64,000 nucleotides of DNA from Conchocele bisecta (taxonomy: Eukaryota; Mollusca; Bivalvia; Lucinida; Thyasiridae). Each line of letters starts with the position of its first letter. The stretch's first letter is position 1. Position numbers and translations under genes: made by a program. The notes beneath the pieces were generated by a model, which searched no databases, was not told where the DNA came from, and saw only the letters and a list, made by a program, of their open reading frames with translations. The stretch lies in NCBI GenBank assembly GCA_029237695.1, contig CM055271.1:32670462-32734461 (forward strand), written 5' to 3'. Positions 1 to 9,795 of this stretch are shown piece by piece.

Positions 1-335
1 ACCATATTCGGTCAAAACTAAAATTTGACTCCAATTTGACCCCATGGGCCACGCCAATGTTTAACCCCAGGGTCACCATTTTAACAACTTTGAAAGAGCA
101 TTGTACATCGATCATTCCTACCAAGTTGTGTCGAAATCCGGTTGGCGGTTCTTGAGAAGAAGAATTTTGAAGAATTTGTGCTATTTTTAGACGGCGGCCA
201 TCTTGGATTACGTATTGACGTCATTTTAACAATTTTGCAATCACCCTACCTAAGGACTATGACAATGACGTTTGGTGACTATAGGTCCAATGGTTACCGA
301 GGACAAGACGTTTGAAAATGTTCAGCTAAAAATAA
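1..335 (+). repeat. 3' part of a dispersed repeat (same family as 58693-59886)
   Basis: This segment matches the stretch from about 59480 to 59800 nearly base for base, including the GACGGCGGCCATCTTGGATT block and the run that ends in CAGCTAAAAA. The copy at 58.7 kb continues with a GACGACGAC-rich segment and a CTCACATGAGCTTCGCTCAG motif before CTAAAAA; here that segment is deleted. The repeat is non-coding in all frames, its family is unknown to me, and its 5' part lies outside the window. Confidence 0.85.
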
Positions 336-340
336 AAAGT

Positions 341-858
341 GAGTTGACAAATTGACATAATATAAAGACGATATTGCATAAGATATAGATGAACTGACAT
401 ACGATAAAGATGAACTGACTTAAGATAACGACTAATCTACACGAGATAAGGACAAACTGACATAAAATATAGACGAATCCGCACAAGATAAATACAAACT
501 GATATACGATAAAGATGAACTGACATAAGATAAAGGTGAACTGACATAAAATAAAGATAAACTGACATAAGATAAAGACGAATTGGCCTAAAGTAAAGAC
601 ACAGCGATATAAGATAAAGTCGAATCCACACAAGATAACTGACATATGATAAAGACGAACTGACATAACATAAACACGAATCCACACAGGTTAAAGACGA
701 ACTGACATAAGATAAAAACGAACTGACATGAGATAAAGATGAATCCACACAACATAAAGACAAACTGACACAAGACAAAGACGAACTGACATAAGATAAG
801 GACGAGCTGACATAAGGTAAAGACGAGTCCACGTAAGATAAATACGAAACCATATAAG
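341..858. repeat. 21-bp minisatellite, about 24 copies
   Basis: The array repeats a 21-bp unit containing GAACTGACATAAGATAAAGA, with a common variant in which GAACTGACA is replaced by GAATCCACA. Because 21 is a multiple of three and the reverse complement has few stops, all three minus-strand frames stay open and produce leucine/phenylalanine/serine-rich heptad peptides. These are by-products of the period, not genes. The array begins immediately after the repeat at 1-335. Confidence 0.9.
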
Positions 859-879
859 AGCATTACAGTCATGGCATAA

Positions 880-1083
880 GGCACTCATGGCGTTCCATAT
901 GAATGGGTTTGCACCATGACAGTACATTTGCCTCTGGATGATGATTTAGAAAATATGCAACTTTCAGTCACTAGTTCTGCAAGTAATGTGGCACGGCGTG
1001 GTATGAAAGTGGAAAATTTCACCTCAGAAGCTGATAATGTTAAAGAGGCTGCATCGAGATATTTCACATTCCTGCATAGGTAA
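880..1083 (+). CDS. Possible coding exon of unknown gene
   Basis: An open frame of about 67 codons lies between two stops and has a protein-like composition, with an acidic leucine-rich start, a serine-rich middle and a charged helical end. It finishes at ATAG followed by GTAAGG, which reads equally well as a splice donor or as AGG plus a TAA stop. No clear polypyrimidine tract or acceptor was seen upstream. I do not recognise the family. It could be a fragment of a repeat-borne gene or a chance frame. Confidence 0.25.
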   Translation, partial: GTHGVPYEWVCTMTVHLPLDDDLENMQLSVTSSASNVARRGMKVENFTSEADNVKEAASRYFTFLHR

Positions 1084-1605
1084 GGAGCATTAATGGAGCA
1101 GCATAGTTGTGTTTATGTAACAACTTCTAGTGTGTCTTGTTCATAAATGTCAAACAAATTTTGCTGTCTGCCCATTTATTTGCAATTAACTGGTCACTGC
1201 ACCCTTTATATCGCGGTCAGGCAATTGCCATCTAGCAATATTTCACCAGTCACAGCCACATATACGGGTCGGAAACGGCCCGAATCATCAATACACGTAC
1301 AAGTACAGTTACGTATACGTGTGGTGATGTAAATTCCTGGGTTATGACGTCATAACTCCTCCACGACCACCACTGCAAAACTGACTGCGTTAAACGTGCC
1401 ATGATGTCGAAACATCTACATGTATTAGCAATCTCAACTCGCAATCAATTGACTGATTAGCTCAGGCTCAGTCAATCAGTCTGCTTGATTTAGAGCACAC
1501 TATTAAAATATTTCAAACAAAACAATGGACAAATATTTGTAAGATTAGCGCAGACAGTGGTGTGGCATCTAAACCGGGAGCAAACAGATGTGTTCGTTAC
1601 GACTA
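1084..1605. other. Non-coding interval
   Basis: No gene is visible. A CACAGCCACATAT motif at about 1253 recurs near 16112. A short imperfect inverted repeat around TGACTGATTAGC lies at 1440-1480. Confidence 0.5.
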
Positions 1606-2011
1606 CTGTCTGTTTCACGAAAGCTGCCCAAATTTTAAGGCTATTTAAACAATGCAAAAACAATATTTGTTATGATAATGTTAAATTTTATCAAAATTTA
1701 AGTACGGTCTTCTTTTTATTTTGTGAAATTTGGTCCAATGTTGAATTTATTACGAAAATACAAGTTCCCTATGTTAAATCCCCATGTGGAAATTTGTCTA
1801 ATTTTAGAAATTCCACCTCCTTTTCCCGTATGTTAAATTCCCATAGAGAAATCAATTTTTTCGTAATAAAATCAATATTTGACCAAATTTCAAGAAATAA
1901 AAAGAAGGCTCATTCTGAAATGTTGATACAATTTAATATTATCAAACAAAAGATTGCTTTTGAATTGTTTAAATGGCCGTACAATTCTGGCATGTTTCGT
2001 GAAACAGACAG
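1606..2011. mobile_element. Palindromic MITE, TA-flanked, copy A
   Basis: The element begins CTGTCTGTTTCACGAA and ends with its reverse complement, with TA on each outer side (1604-1605 and 2012-2013). The two arms are long and diverged and read toward each other across AT-rich DNA, so open frames inside it are incidental. TA flanks are typical of Tc1/mariner-type insertion. The same ends recur at 35735 and 41665, where the element is interrupted by other insertions. Confidence 0.8.
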
Positions 2012-2013
2012 TA

Positions 2014-2881
2014 GAGAATGTCTCACCAAGACGGTGGCTTGGGTTCTGGCAATTGTTACACTGTGTCTGAAAATGAAAATAATAACAACACTATAATTAT
2101 AATGGTTATTTGACACGTGGATATGAATGCAATTGAAAACGATGGTACCGGTAGTTTGAAATTACATATAGGTGAGTACACTAAATGGTGTGAAAGCGCC
2201 AAGGGAAGCCAAAGTAGACCAGTATAAAAACAATAGTGCGGGTGTTTTGAGGTTATAAACACAATTGCTTGATCCATTACTACGAAGTGTCACTTGAGGA
2301 ACATTTATGGGTGCTTTTAACACAAGTATTCGGCATATTTGTAGCAATTAAAAGAAAACACTGAACATGTTAGTGACGTGATGTTAACAGAGTTCCCGTG
2401 GCCGATACATGTAAACAATATCGGGGGATATGGCGAGGTTGGATTGTTCTGTCTTAGGACTAAGTGAACCTATTGTTTAATTCATGCAGAACCAGTACAG
2501 ACCGACTGCAGGTCATCTACAAGAGGGTCTCACAGCGTCCATACGAATAGTGAAAGTATGAGAGACTGACCTTATTGGATGGGATTCGGTTAAATTATAT
2601 ATATGTAGTAAAACTAGTTGGTGTGTTCTAACCTATAACACACCAAACCTTTGTCCGGATGATATATAATACACATGTAGTATGAAGGTGCATATACCTT
2701 TTCACATTTACATTTTTCACATTTACATTGTTGAAATAACTTTTCTCGTCCGCTGTTTATTTTTATTCTCCATTTGTCTTATCAAAAACGAGATTCCGCA
2801 GCATTTTAGAACCATTTAAAAAGTATAGAGTAGCAACAGACGAAAGGTTTTATTTCCCACCTTCTAAGAAGCGTTAATATT
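2014..2881. other. Non-coding AT-rich interval
   Basis: Nothing with codon structure or recognisable domains was seen on either strand. A short hairpin around 2615-2650 (AACTAGTTGGTGTGTT...AACACACC) is the only structure noted. Confidence 0.5.
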
Positions 2882-3140
2882 GATATGAGTCACGCCATGT
2901 GATTTTATACCTTCGGGCATCTGCGTAATTTCATTAAATACGTTTACAAGATTTACAATATTTGTCATAAATAAAGTCAAAAGTTGACAAAAATACCTGG
3001 GAGTACATATTCCGCATGTACTCTGAAAAATGTGTCAACTTTTGACGCCATTTACGGAAGATATTGTAAAGTTTGTAAACGTATTTCATGAAATTATGCA
3101 GATGTCCGAAGGTACAAAATCACATGACGTGCCTCATATG
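2882..3140. mobile_element. Palindromic repeat (family P2), full copy
   Basis: The left arm starts GATATGAGTCACGCCATGTG and the right arm ends with CACATGACGTGCCTCATATG. The arms also share the motifs CTTCGG, TTTCAT and AAAAGTTGAC. The centre is a smaller hairpin, AGTACAT...ATGTACT. One-armed relatives occur at 15698-15810, 52655-52800 and 61306-61412. No coding sequence is present. Confidence 0.75.
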
Positions 3141-3194
3141 GACTCATCTAAGTTATTAGCTTGTTTTCAAATCCATGTACATATCACATGTAAG

Positions 3195-3484
3195 CAGGGG
3201 CGCCGCAAGCATCATAATATTGGTCTGGCGAATGAATATAGTGGCCCGCCCAACGTGTATGTTGTTACCAGTCAGTTGAACCGTCTCGGCGGTTACCACT
3301 CAGTTGAACCGTCTCGCCGAGACGGTTCAACTGAGTGGTAACAACGTACACTTCTGATGATAAATGAGAAAAATTGCAGAAAAAATATTTACATTCCGTT
3401 TTTTATATATGTATCAATTCCAAATATGTTAAAAGTATTGATCCGGCAGTCGCCGGACCTGCCGGACCTGTTCCGACGCCCCTG
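3195..3484. mobile_element. Short DNA transposon/MITE with CAGGGGCG ends and 5-bp duplication
   Basis: The element starts CAGGGGCG and ends CGCCCCTG, and GTAAG flanks it on both sides (3190-3194 and 3485-3489). That is a clean 5-bp target duplication. Near the centre-left lies a perfect hairpin with 26-bp arms (3291-3316 and 3317-3342) built on CAGTTGAACCGTCTCG, plus a third, offset copy of the arm just upstream. There is no coding capacity. The superfamily is uncertain: the terminal CAGGGGCG resembles hAT ends, but hAT duplications are normally 8 bp. Confidence 0.75.
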
Positions 3485-3712
3485 GTAAGTGATGTCCTAT
3501 GTATTGTATGCAATAAATATTGTTTAAACTAAAGGAAAATAAAAGATTGTAAATCATGTTGTTTAATCATAGTGTCTGTTTAATTATCCACGGTGTGCTA
3601 TCACGTGTCTGTTGGGTCTGTGTAATGGCGGCGCCTAAGAGTTTTGAGGCAAATCTTATATTTCATGAATACGACTGCAGTTTCTTCCTTTTAATGATGT
3701 TCCAGCCGTTAA

Positions 3713-4125
3713 AGGTACATGCCCACTCAGTAGGCACAACATGTTCTTTATATCAGAGACATCATCAGAAACATTTCCTAGCAAAATAAACATTAATTCA
3801 CCATTTCCCCACGTGTTGATTGGCATTATTATACATTTTATATCAGAGGTAAATATCCACACTGATATCAGGGGCGATAACCGTGTTTCCTTAAAATGTT
3901 AACGGACATTTTAACATTTTTTTCAGGTAGCGCATTTAATTAATATAAATAATTAAAAAATACCATGCCTCATTTGCATATGAAAATTGCCTGATACCAC
4001 CGCGCGTCACTATCAGTAAAATAAATATTACTAAATGATTATATCTGTATAGAGGGCACTGGCAATGGTGGAATAGTAACACAAGTATACACTTATTTAA
4101 TTCTTATAAAGAACATTGTGTGCCT
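3713..4125. mobile_element. piggyBac-like palindromic MITE (TTAA-flanked), copy A
   Basis: TTAA stands at 3709-3712 and 4126-4129, immediately outside the element. The left end is AGGTACATGCCCACTCAGTA. At the right end about 20 bp of the matching terminus is missing. Internal landmarks shared with the other copies are GGGGCGATAACCGTGTTTCC and CACTATCAGTAAA. Other copies are at 16218-20250, 35177-35676, 36123-41518 and 48115-48623. Exact TTAA duplication is the signature of piggyBac-type transposition. It encodes no protein. Confidence 0.85.
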
Positions 4126-4239
4126 TTAACACTACGAGTCCGACAATAACACATTCAGCAATAGTACATGAACACCCAGGAGACACATGTTACGGCTTGC
4201 AAATGCAAAATAAATTTCAGATTAACTACAGACATAATT

Positions 4240-4546
4240 TGTAGCCTATTTCACCAAAATTGCAAAGTATACTTATCTTGCTAAGTACACATTGAGGGAG
4301 AAATTTTCAATTTAAGGATACATTTATTAATGTTTATTATACTGAATTTATTACATTATCACAGCCATTTTGGCTGTGATAATGTAATAAATGCAGTATA
4401 ATAATTCTGCATACTTTTAATTACCAGCTATATGCAGTCGTTAGTTCTTTATGAAATAATGCATTCGGGAAAAATAAATTATTACTCACTCAAAGTACAC
4501 TTTGCTAGATACGTATGCTTGACAATTTTTATGATATCGGCTACAG
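4240..4546. mobile_element. Palindromic repeat family TAGCC, copy A
   Basis: The ends are GTAGCCTATTTCACCAAAAT and its reverse complement, finishing GGCTACAG. The centre is a perfect hairpin, TGTAATAAAT...ATTTATTACA, around ATTATCACAGCCATTTTGGC. Full copies are at 29037-29344 and 49292-49596, one is split at 31131-31875, and truncated ones lie near 15180 and 22139. It is a non-coding foldback MITE. Confidence 0.85.
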
Positions 4547-4833
4547 GTAATGCTACTGAACTTGCTATTGCCGGAATCGTAGTGCTAACATGGTCATCAT
4601 TAAAATGAAGAAACCGCAGTCGTATTGATGAAAGATAGATTTACCTCGCAACAAATGGGCGCCGCCATTACGGAAAACTAAAGCAATAGACCACGTGATA
4701 CCACACCGTGTTATCATGGATACGATAAACTTAGACACTACGCCATTTTCATACTTCCATCACGTCCTTAGCTAACAGCTAACCCGAATTTTCTGCCCTG
4801 CGTTACAGACAGAACATCCGGGTTATTCCTTAC

Positions 4834-5187
4834 CGGATTGCTCAGGGTCCTGTCGGATTTGCGCCAGTATATGGCCGTACTGCGGATCACTCCTGCCCCG
4901 GCCAATGACCACATATTGGTCACTGCGGTTTGGATCAGGTAGCACAGGTGTCCGGCATTTTGGTGGTACTTGATATATGTACACCGGTCATCGGCCCGGC
5001 ACACGTCCATACACTCGTAGATCCGCACCCCCAGTAGGATGGCCACTGTTTGTTTGTCCGTCGGCTCAGATACTGACCAGTGGAACAGAGGCCTGACCGC
5101 TGGAGTCGTGTCGGGACGGACGTGCACGTACAGACATAGTGTCCAGTAAATCCCATACACGATACTTATTGCCATGTATTTGTCCAT
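4834..5187 (-). CDS. First exon of a secreted PAN/apple-like domain gene (A)
   Basis: On the minus strand this 118-codon exon starts MDKYMAISIVYGIYW. It has a hydrophobic signal-peptide-like start, then a cysteine-rich region with the spacing C-x3-C-x5-C-x12-C (ECMDVCRADDRC and GHLCYLI), typical of PAN/apple folds used in extracellular binding. It ends at CCG followed by GTAAGG, a good phase-0 splice donor, so further exons should lie at lower coordinates; I could not identify them. It is clearly paralogous to the plus-strand exon at 45258-45566: both share a LF-x-W-x2-SEP core, an ECM cysteine helix and a donor at the equivalent place and phase. An alternative start is the methionine at 5175. 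Ligand and downstream domains are unknown. Confidence 0.6.
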
Positions 5188-5381
5188 TGTTACAAAGCCC
5201 GATACACGATGTGTGTTGCCATTTATTTGTCTATCGTCATAGACGCCGCCCGGCAATTTGTATCATACCTACCACATGCATTTATCAGGTAACCTGCCCT
5301 GTATTGATTGAATACGTACTGACTAATAACATAGTGTTGTACAGATACAGACCTGATACAGACATCCGGGTTACAACGAAA

Positions 5382-5870
5382 TGAAAACTGACGTTCCATT
5401 GGTCGGATGTCTACACGTGACGTTACCGAATGACGTCAGTGTAATGACACAACGTAAACAAACCCGCGTTATGTCCACAGATAACGACGTCATCAGTGGT
5501 CATTTTCGAGCATAAAAGGTTACCTGATAAATAGAATACCAGGCTATTGTCTTTTGATATCAAGTTCACCAGGCTCGGCTCGGAAACGATAGGAATTCCT
5601 CGGCAAGCCTCGGAATTCATAAGCGTTTCCTAGCCTTGCCTGATAAACTTGATATCAAAAAGACACTAGCCTGGTATTCGCTATGTATCGCCCGGACGAT
5701 ACGGAAGTAGTCCGCAGTGTTACTTCTCGCACATATCTATAGCAGGCATTGGCGCAGGTATATATACCATGCACCAGGTTCGACCCAAATTCGAAAACTG
5801 ACTGTTCATTGGTCGAATTACATCACTATTATGGTGCCGAGTGACGTTAATACAATGATACACTTTTAAC
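5382..5870. repeat. Composite repeat around palindrome GATATC, copy A
   Basis: A near-perfect palindrome spans 5533-5690, with outer arms GAATACCAGGCTA and TAGCCTGGTATTC and inner arms TTTGATATCAAGTT and AACTTGATATCAAA. It is bordered by two related direct segments (5382-5440 and 5792-5860) that share CATTGGTCG and GTGACGTTA. Relatives are at 28820-29035 and 48990-49260. No coding capacity is seen. Confidence 0.75.
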
Positions 5871-6046
5871 TAATGTAGTCAAGCCCATGTTCCTTTCAAG
5901 ATAAACGTCATTACACTTACATTATTCATAGCAGACACTTTTCATGATAAAACCGGGCTTGTGTTTTGATATTGGTGTCTGGCTGCAACCACAGGGGAAT
6001 AACGCGTGGGATTGTAAAATGGATAGCAAATCATAATTATGTTTAG
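5871..6046. other. Non-coding interval
   Basis: Only unique-looking AT-rich sequence is seen; no feature is supported. Confidence 0.4.
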
Positions 6047-6103
6047 ATTGATTGATTGATTGAGTATTGGTTTTTAACGGCCTATCAACAGCAAAGGTCA
6101 ATT
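6047..6103 (-). repeat. SINE-like tail module (reverse orientation)
   Basis: In reverse complement this reads a CTGTTGATAGGCCGTTAAA module, with a GATT-rich run in place of the usual CAAACAAAC tail. The same module ends the repeats at 31233-31686 and 33848-34282 and lies inside the Ngaro element near 39915. Confidence 0.6.
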
Positions 6104-6130
6104 AAAGCCAGGCTTAAATATTGGACTTAT

Positions 6131-6210
6131 AGGTTATTGGATTTGTACGGAAATATATTTCGAACGAACGAGTACGCCGAAATATATTTCCGTACAAATC
6201 CAATAACCTA
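6131..6210. repeat. Perfect 32-bp-arm palindrome
   Basis: The arms AGGTTATTGGATTTGTACGG.. (6131-6162) and their reverse complement (6178-6209) flank a 15-bp loop containing CGAACGAG. No terminal duplication was recognised. It would form a strong hairpin in single-stranded DNA or RNA. Confidence 0.85.
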
Positions 6211-6821
6211 TTTATTATATACCCGTTCAACAAAACATACATCCTAATCATTAAATAAACCGACACTGAGATGAAATGCGACTCTATTATTTTTTTTGAA
6301 CAATCCGAGCGCCTGTGGTGGCTGCAGTTTATACAAATTGTATTGTGTATGAATACTAACTTGACAACGTCATTTCGCGCACCTGAAAAGATACAATACA
6401 CGAAAACCAAGATGGCTGACATCACTACAGACACAACAAAACCGGGGAAAAGGCTTTACATTTGGATAAAAAGCCATACTTAAACACGTAAGTTTATTTA
6501 ACACGGATCAACTGTTAATAATTTAGACACGTTCAACAACTGCTATATTTAATTTAGTTCTGAAGACAAAAACACAACATAATACACAATATTTAATTAT
6601 TGCGTGCATCTGTATCGGTAGTAGACTTCACGGCAACATTTTCAATTGCATGGACTAATAAAGCAAAAACGAACCAAATTCATCAATAAAGACAATATTT
6701 TGTGTTTGCCTTGAAAATGTGCTTACTATCCCTCAAAAGACACGATCACCCTCCATATTTCATTTCTACGTGTGTTTTACACCAATTACATGATATTCAG
6801 TACAATACAGATCACTACAAT
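6211..6821. other. Non-coding AT-rich interval
   Basis: No gene supported. Short open frames occur on both strands around 6270-6480, but they overlap each other and show no domain. Confidence 0.45.
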
Positions 6822-7010
6822 TAGTTGCGAACAGTAACTTGCATTCTTCCATCAGTAGCGAGTAACGATTCCACTCATAGGCTGCAGAATAATTAGCTGC
6901 TAAAGTTTTAATCACATCTGATTCGCTATTCTGCGAAGCCTATGTTTGAAATTGTAACTCGGACTACGGACGGTACGGGAGTAGATGGCAAGAGTTACTG
7001 TTCGCAACTA
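6822..7010. mobile_element. Inverted-repeat element TAGTTGCGAAC, left of Crypton relic
   Basis: It begins TAGTTGCGAACAGTAACT and ends with AGTTACTGTTCGCAACTA. A second inner pair, CATAGGCTGCAGAATA and TATTCTGCGAAGCCTATG, gives a nested hairpin. The same terminus recurs at 8238-8310 on the far side of the recombinase relic. Confidence 0.7.
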
Positions 7011-7069
7011 GCATACAATAAGGTGATTTTCGTACAACCAAATGTTTTGACATTTATCACATTTAAATT

Positions 7070-8046
7070 TCAGATGTGATTTGGCACAGCTCCAAAGTTT
7101 CCGAAATTGAATGTGCAATCGTGGAATGTATTGCCAGACAAGAATGTTGCAGGAAATGGATCTTGGGCAGAGAAAGTATTCGCTGACGAGGTGTTAGAGA
7201 CATTTTCGATCTCCTGTAGCGGCAGAACATTCACACTCCTAGGGACAGATACAGTGGTCGTGCTCAGTGGGGCGATTAATTGACCCGGTTGTACTGCGCT
7301 CGGTGGGGCGATATTCTGACCAGATTGTAATATATTTGATATCTGACGATGTTCTCCGATATACAGTTCGGCGTCATAGTGTGTGATGGATTGTATATTT
7401 TTATGTCCCGTAATTTTCATTTTTTGTTTGTGGGGGAACTCCTGCTTTCGATAGAGTGGTGACTGTTGACTTTCTAATACTCTAACCGTGACGAGATTCC
7501 AGCTTCCTCTGCAGCATTCTTCATCAGACTGCCAAGTGGGTAATACCAGAAAATAAATATTTGGGATAAAATGTGTAAGACATACTTTTGAGAACTTTGC
7601 ATATCGGCCAGGTTGTAGAATCATTTTAAGATCACTATTCAGACACACTGAATTACATCTCATTTTTCACCAATTATAATAATTATCAAAACATTGTCGT
7701 AGTTATAACTATTTTACTTTTCTAACTAAATATTAATGTCACTTTCTATGAAACTTCATTTGTTCTTCATCCTTGTCTGTAATGATTTTCAGTGTCATAT
7801 GATAATGTTTAAATAACATTTAAAAACGAAATGGAAACAAATCATAGTGCATTATTTCACATAATAAATGTCATACCATGGCTCATTTGCTGTGCCTCTC
7901 AATCGTTGTTCTGGTACTGCTGTCAGGTAAAATGGACTGTCAGCAGCCAACATCTCGGAAGGTCGGCGACTTCTGAAGATCTCGAAAATCTTGACAGGGT
8001 CTCTGAAATGGAAATATTGTCCATACAAAAATGTTATGTTTCTCAT
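7070..8046 (-). pseudogene. Decayed Crypton/DUF3504-type tyrosine recombinase
   Basis: Fragments of one protein lie on the minus strand in shifting frames. From upstream to downstream they are a segment with RPSEMLAADSPFYLT (about 8000-7900); a segment with MKNAAEEAGI and STVTTLSKAGVPP (about 7545-7440); and a C-terminal part with MKITGHKNIQSITHYDA (about 7430-7370), followed by a low-complexity tail ending FHDCTFNFG. Family knowledge: this order (RP-FYL block, helix before the catalytic region, GH motif, tyrosine in the last helix, then a TFN-rich tail) is that of Crypton-derived DUF3504 recombinases, which cut and rejoin DNA through a tyrosine. Several frameshifts and a missing stretch near 7560-7850 make it non-functional. 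Identification comes from residue patterns only. Confidence 0.6.
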
Positions 8047-8237
8047 ATATTGTCACGCCAGATGGCAGATATTGATTTCAAACAAGAATATAATATTTTT
8101 TCCAACAAATTTCACAGTACATTGTATACACAGAATTATATCTCAAATTCAACTTCAGATGTATTTATGGATTTAAGTCAATATCAGCAAAATACAGTGA
8201 TAAGAAACAATATTTTGTTCACGTGCTGGCCCGGATA

Positions 8238-8310
8238 TAGTTGCGAACGGTAACTCTTGAAATTTGCTCCCATACCGTCCACGAGTAGATTGCAAGTTAC
8301 CGTTCACAAC
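8238..8310. mobile_element. Inverted-repeat element TAGTTGCGAAC, right of Crypton relic
   Basis: It begins TAGTTGCGAACGGTAACTC and ends AGTTACCGTTCACAAC, a short palindrome related to 6822-7010. It lies at the border of the CpG-rich virus-like block. Confidence 0.6.
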
Positions 8311-8311
8311 A

Positions 8312-9096
8312 GTAGTGAGAACGGAGCATTTCAATCTACGATGGATCCGGATCTAGGGATTGAGATTTAAATACAACGTAAACGTATGGGGATCGACTAA
8401 TCGATAACTCGAATATCTAGGGTACGCGAGAGTTATTGTTCATGATCCTTGGAGGTAATACGACTTCCCTTAACGTTACCGATTCCTGCGAAAATGGGTC
8501 TTACGATCGTCGATAGACCGACGTATACCTCGAAATATACGCGTGCGTATTCGTCGGTAATTGTCCGTTCGTCCGTCCGTCCGTCCGTCCGCGTGTTCGG
8601 TGACGTAACGCTCGAAGGTTTCGCGGACAGCGACCGGGGTGTCGCTATAGGTACCATCTCCCCCGCGTTAAAGGGTTGTGACAGGGAGGAGGAGGTACAC
8701 GTATATAGTAAATTAACCGTATCTGTCGGTGCAGGGAAACAAACCGATAAGGGCGTTCACCCGTATTATACCCGTTAATAGCAGACGACAATTTCTACCT
8801 GTGAAAACCCGTATTCGATATACAGATCGATACCGTTGATGCCGGGGTATTTAAAAATATCACAATGGGTTAATATTCGCGTTATTGGCTAGAAACATAT
8901 TTGTATTTAGCTTTAATAACACGTCTCGACATGTTGAAACACGTTTACTTAACTGACGACCTAATATCTATAAATACAGTACTTTTCCCGAGATTAAATC
9001 ATTCTTGATAGAGACTTCGCCGAGATAGCAGAAGTACCCCCAAACGTCCTACTTTATAGACGTTCTCAATTCGGATATACGCGAGATAGCGTCGTG
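8312..9096. other. CpG-rich non-coding left region of the virus-like element
   Basis: No convincing gene is seen. The region shares the CpG-rich composition of the coding block and contains a GTCCGTCC tract at about 8565-8592. A 109-codon open frame crosses that tract but looks incidental. It may hold a terminal inverted repeat or origin-like sequence, which cannot be shown with only one end in view. Confidence 0.4.
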
Positions 9097-9098
9097 GG

Positions 9099-9108
9099 TT
9101 ATATATAG
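9099..9108 (+). promoter_or_regulatory. TATA-like box before the first PC4 gene
   Basis: TTATATATAG lies about 36-45 bases before the ATG at 9144, in an otherwise CpG-rich stretch. The position suits a core promoter with a very short leader. This is an inference from position and sequence only. Confidence 0.4.
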
Positions 9109-9143
9109 AGAAACGTTTATATATTTAAATTACAAGCAGCAAG

Positions 9144-9662
9144 ATGTATTCCGTTAGCGGTACGTGTCGACTAGGAAACGACATACTTCTGGATATCAGA
9201 AAATATGAACATTACAGCGAATTGGTGTTTGAGGAATACGCGTTTGAGAGAAAGTTCGTGTTACCCACAGTCAGGGAGTTTCGCTTGTCATTACAAAGAT
9301 GGAATCAGCTCGTGTTGAACTTAGCGGATATAGAACAGACGATCCTGGAACATAAGAATGGACGCGATGTGCGTTTTGAACTCCATCTAGGAGGGAACTA
9401 TTACTTACACATAAACAGAGGATTTGAAGCGGTTAATTTAAGAAAATACAGCATCCCAGACGGAGGAAACGATATACAACCCAGACGAACGGGTATCGCT
9501 TTGATGTTCGATGAATTTGATAGACTCGTGAGTTTAATACCCGACATCGAACGGTTCGTACCAGAACTCGCTACGATCCAACCGTGTTACATGCAGCCGG
9601 ATGACGCCAATTTACTCGGAGCGCTATACTGCGCAGAGTGCAATCCTAACTGCGTCCTATAA
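9144..9662 (+). CDS. Double PC4-domain protein, virus-like element (PC4-A)
   Basis: This 172-residue protein contains two copies of a PC4 (transcriptional coactivator p15/Sub1) fold. The second copy, residues about 75-145, is the clearer: a strand series ending VNLRKYSIPDGG, a basic turn (QPRRTGIAL), and a final helix (LVSLIPDIERFVPEL). The first copy, about residues 8-68, has LLDIRKY, FRLSLQRWNQLV and LADIEQTI in the same order. PC4 proteins bind single-stranded or melted DNA and help assemble transcription initiation complexes. A C-terminal tail with PCY followed by C-x2-C-x-P is shared with the gene at 10338. The start is the first ATG after a TATA-like box. The next gene starts 10 bases downstream. 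The frame is intact. Role within the element is inferred. Confidence 0.7.
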   Translation: MYSVSGTCRLGNDILLDIRKYEHYSELVFEEYAFERKFVLPTVREFRLSLQRWNQLVLNLADIEQTILEHKNGRDVRFELHLGGNYYLHINRGFEAVNLRKYSIPDGGNDIQPRRTGIALMFDEFDRLVSLIPDIERFVPELATIQPCYMQPDDANLLGALYCAECNPNCVL

Positions 9663-9795
9663 GAAGAGACTATGTTAATTTGGATATATTTATTCCAAGA
9701 ATACGTGGCGAAGACGCTGATACCTTATTATAATTTAAAATTCGAGGCTCGGGAAGCGGCAAATAGTTGTATAGAGTCTTGGGAACATCGACAAA

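Noticed and set aside
322..927. Four overlapping minus-strand open frames rich in L, F, S and C
   Set aside because: They result from a 21-bp minisatellite whose reverse complement lacks stops in every frame.
1557..2096. 179-codon plus-strand frame
   Set aside because: It runs through both arms of a palindromic MITE and reads low-complexity AT-rich DNA.
8449..8778. 109-codon frame at the left of the virus-like block
   Set aside because: It crosses a GTCC repeat and shows no recognisable fold; conservation in another copy would be needed to accept it.
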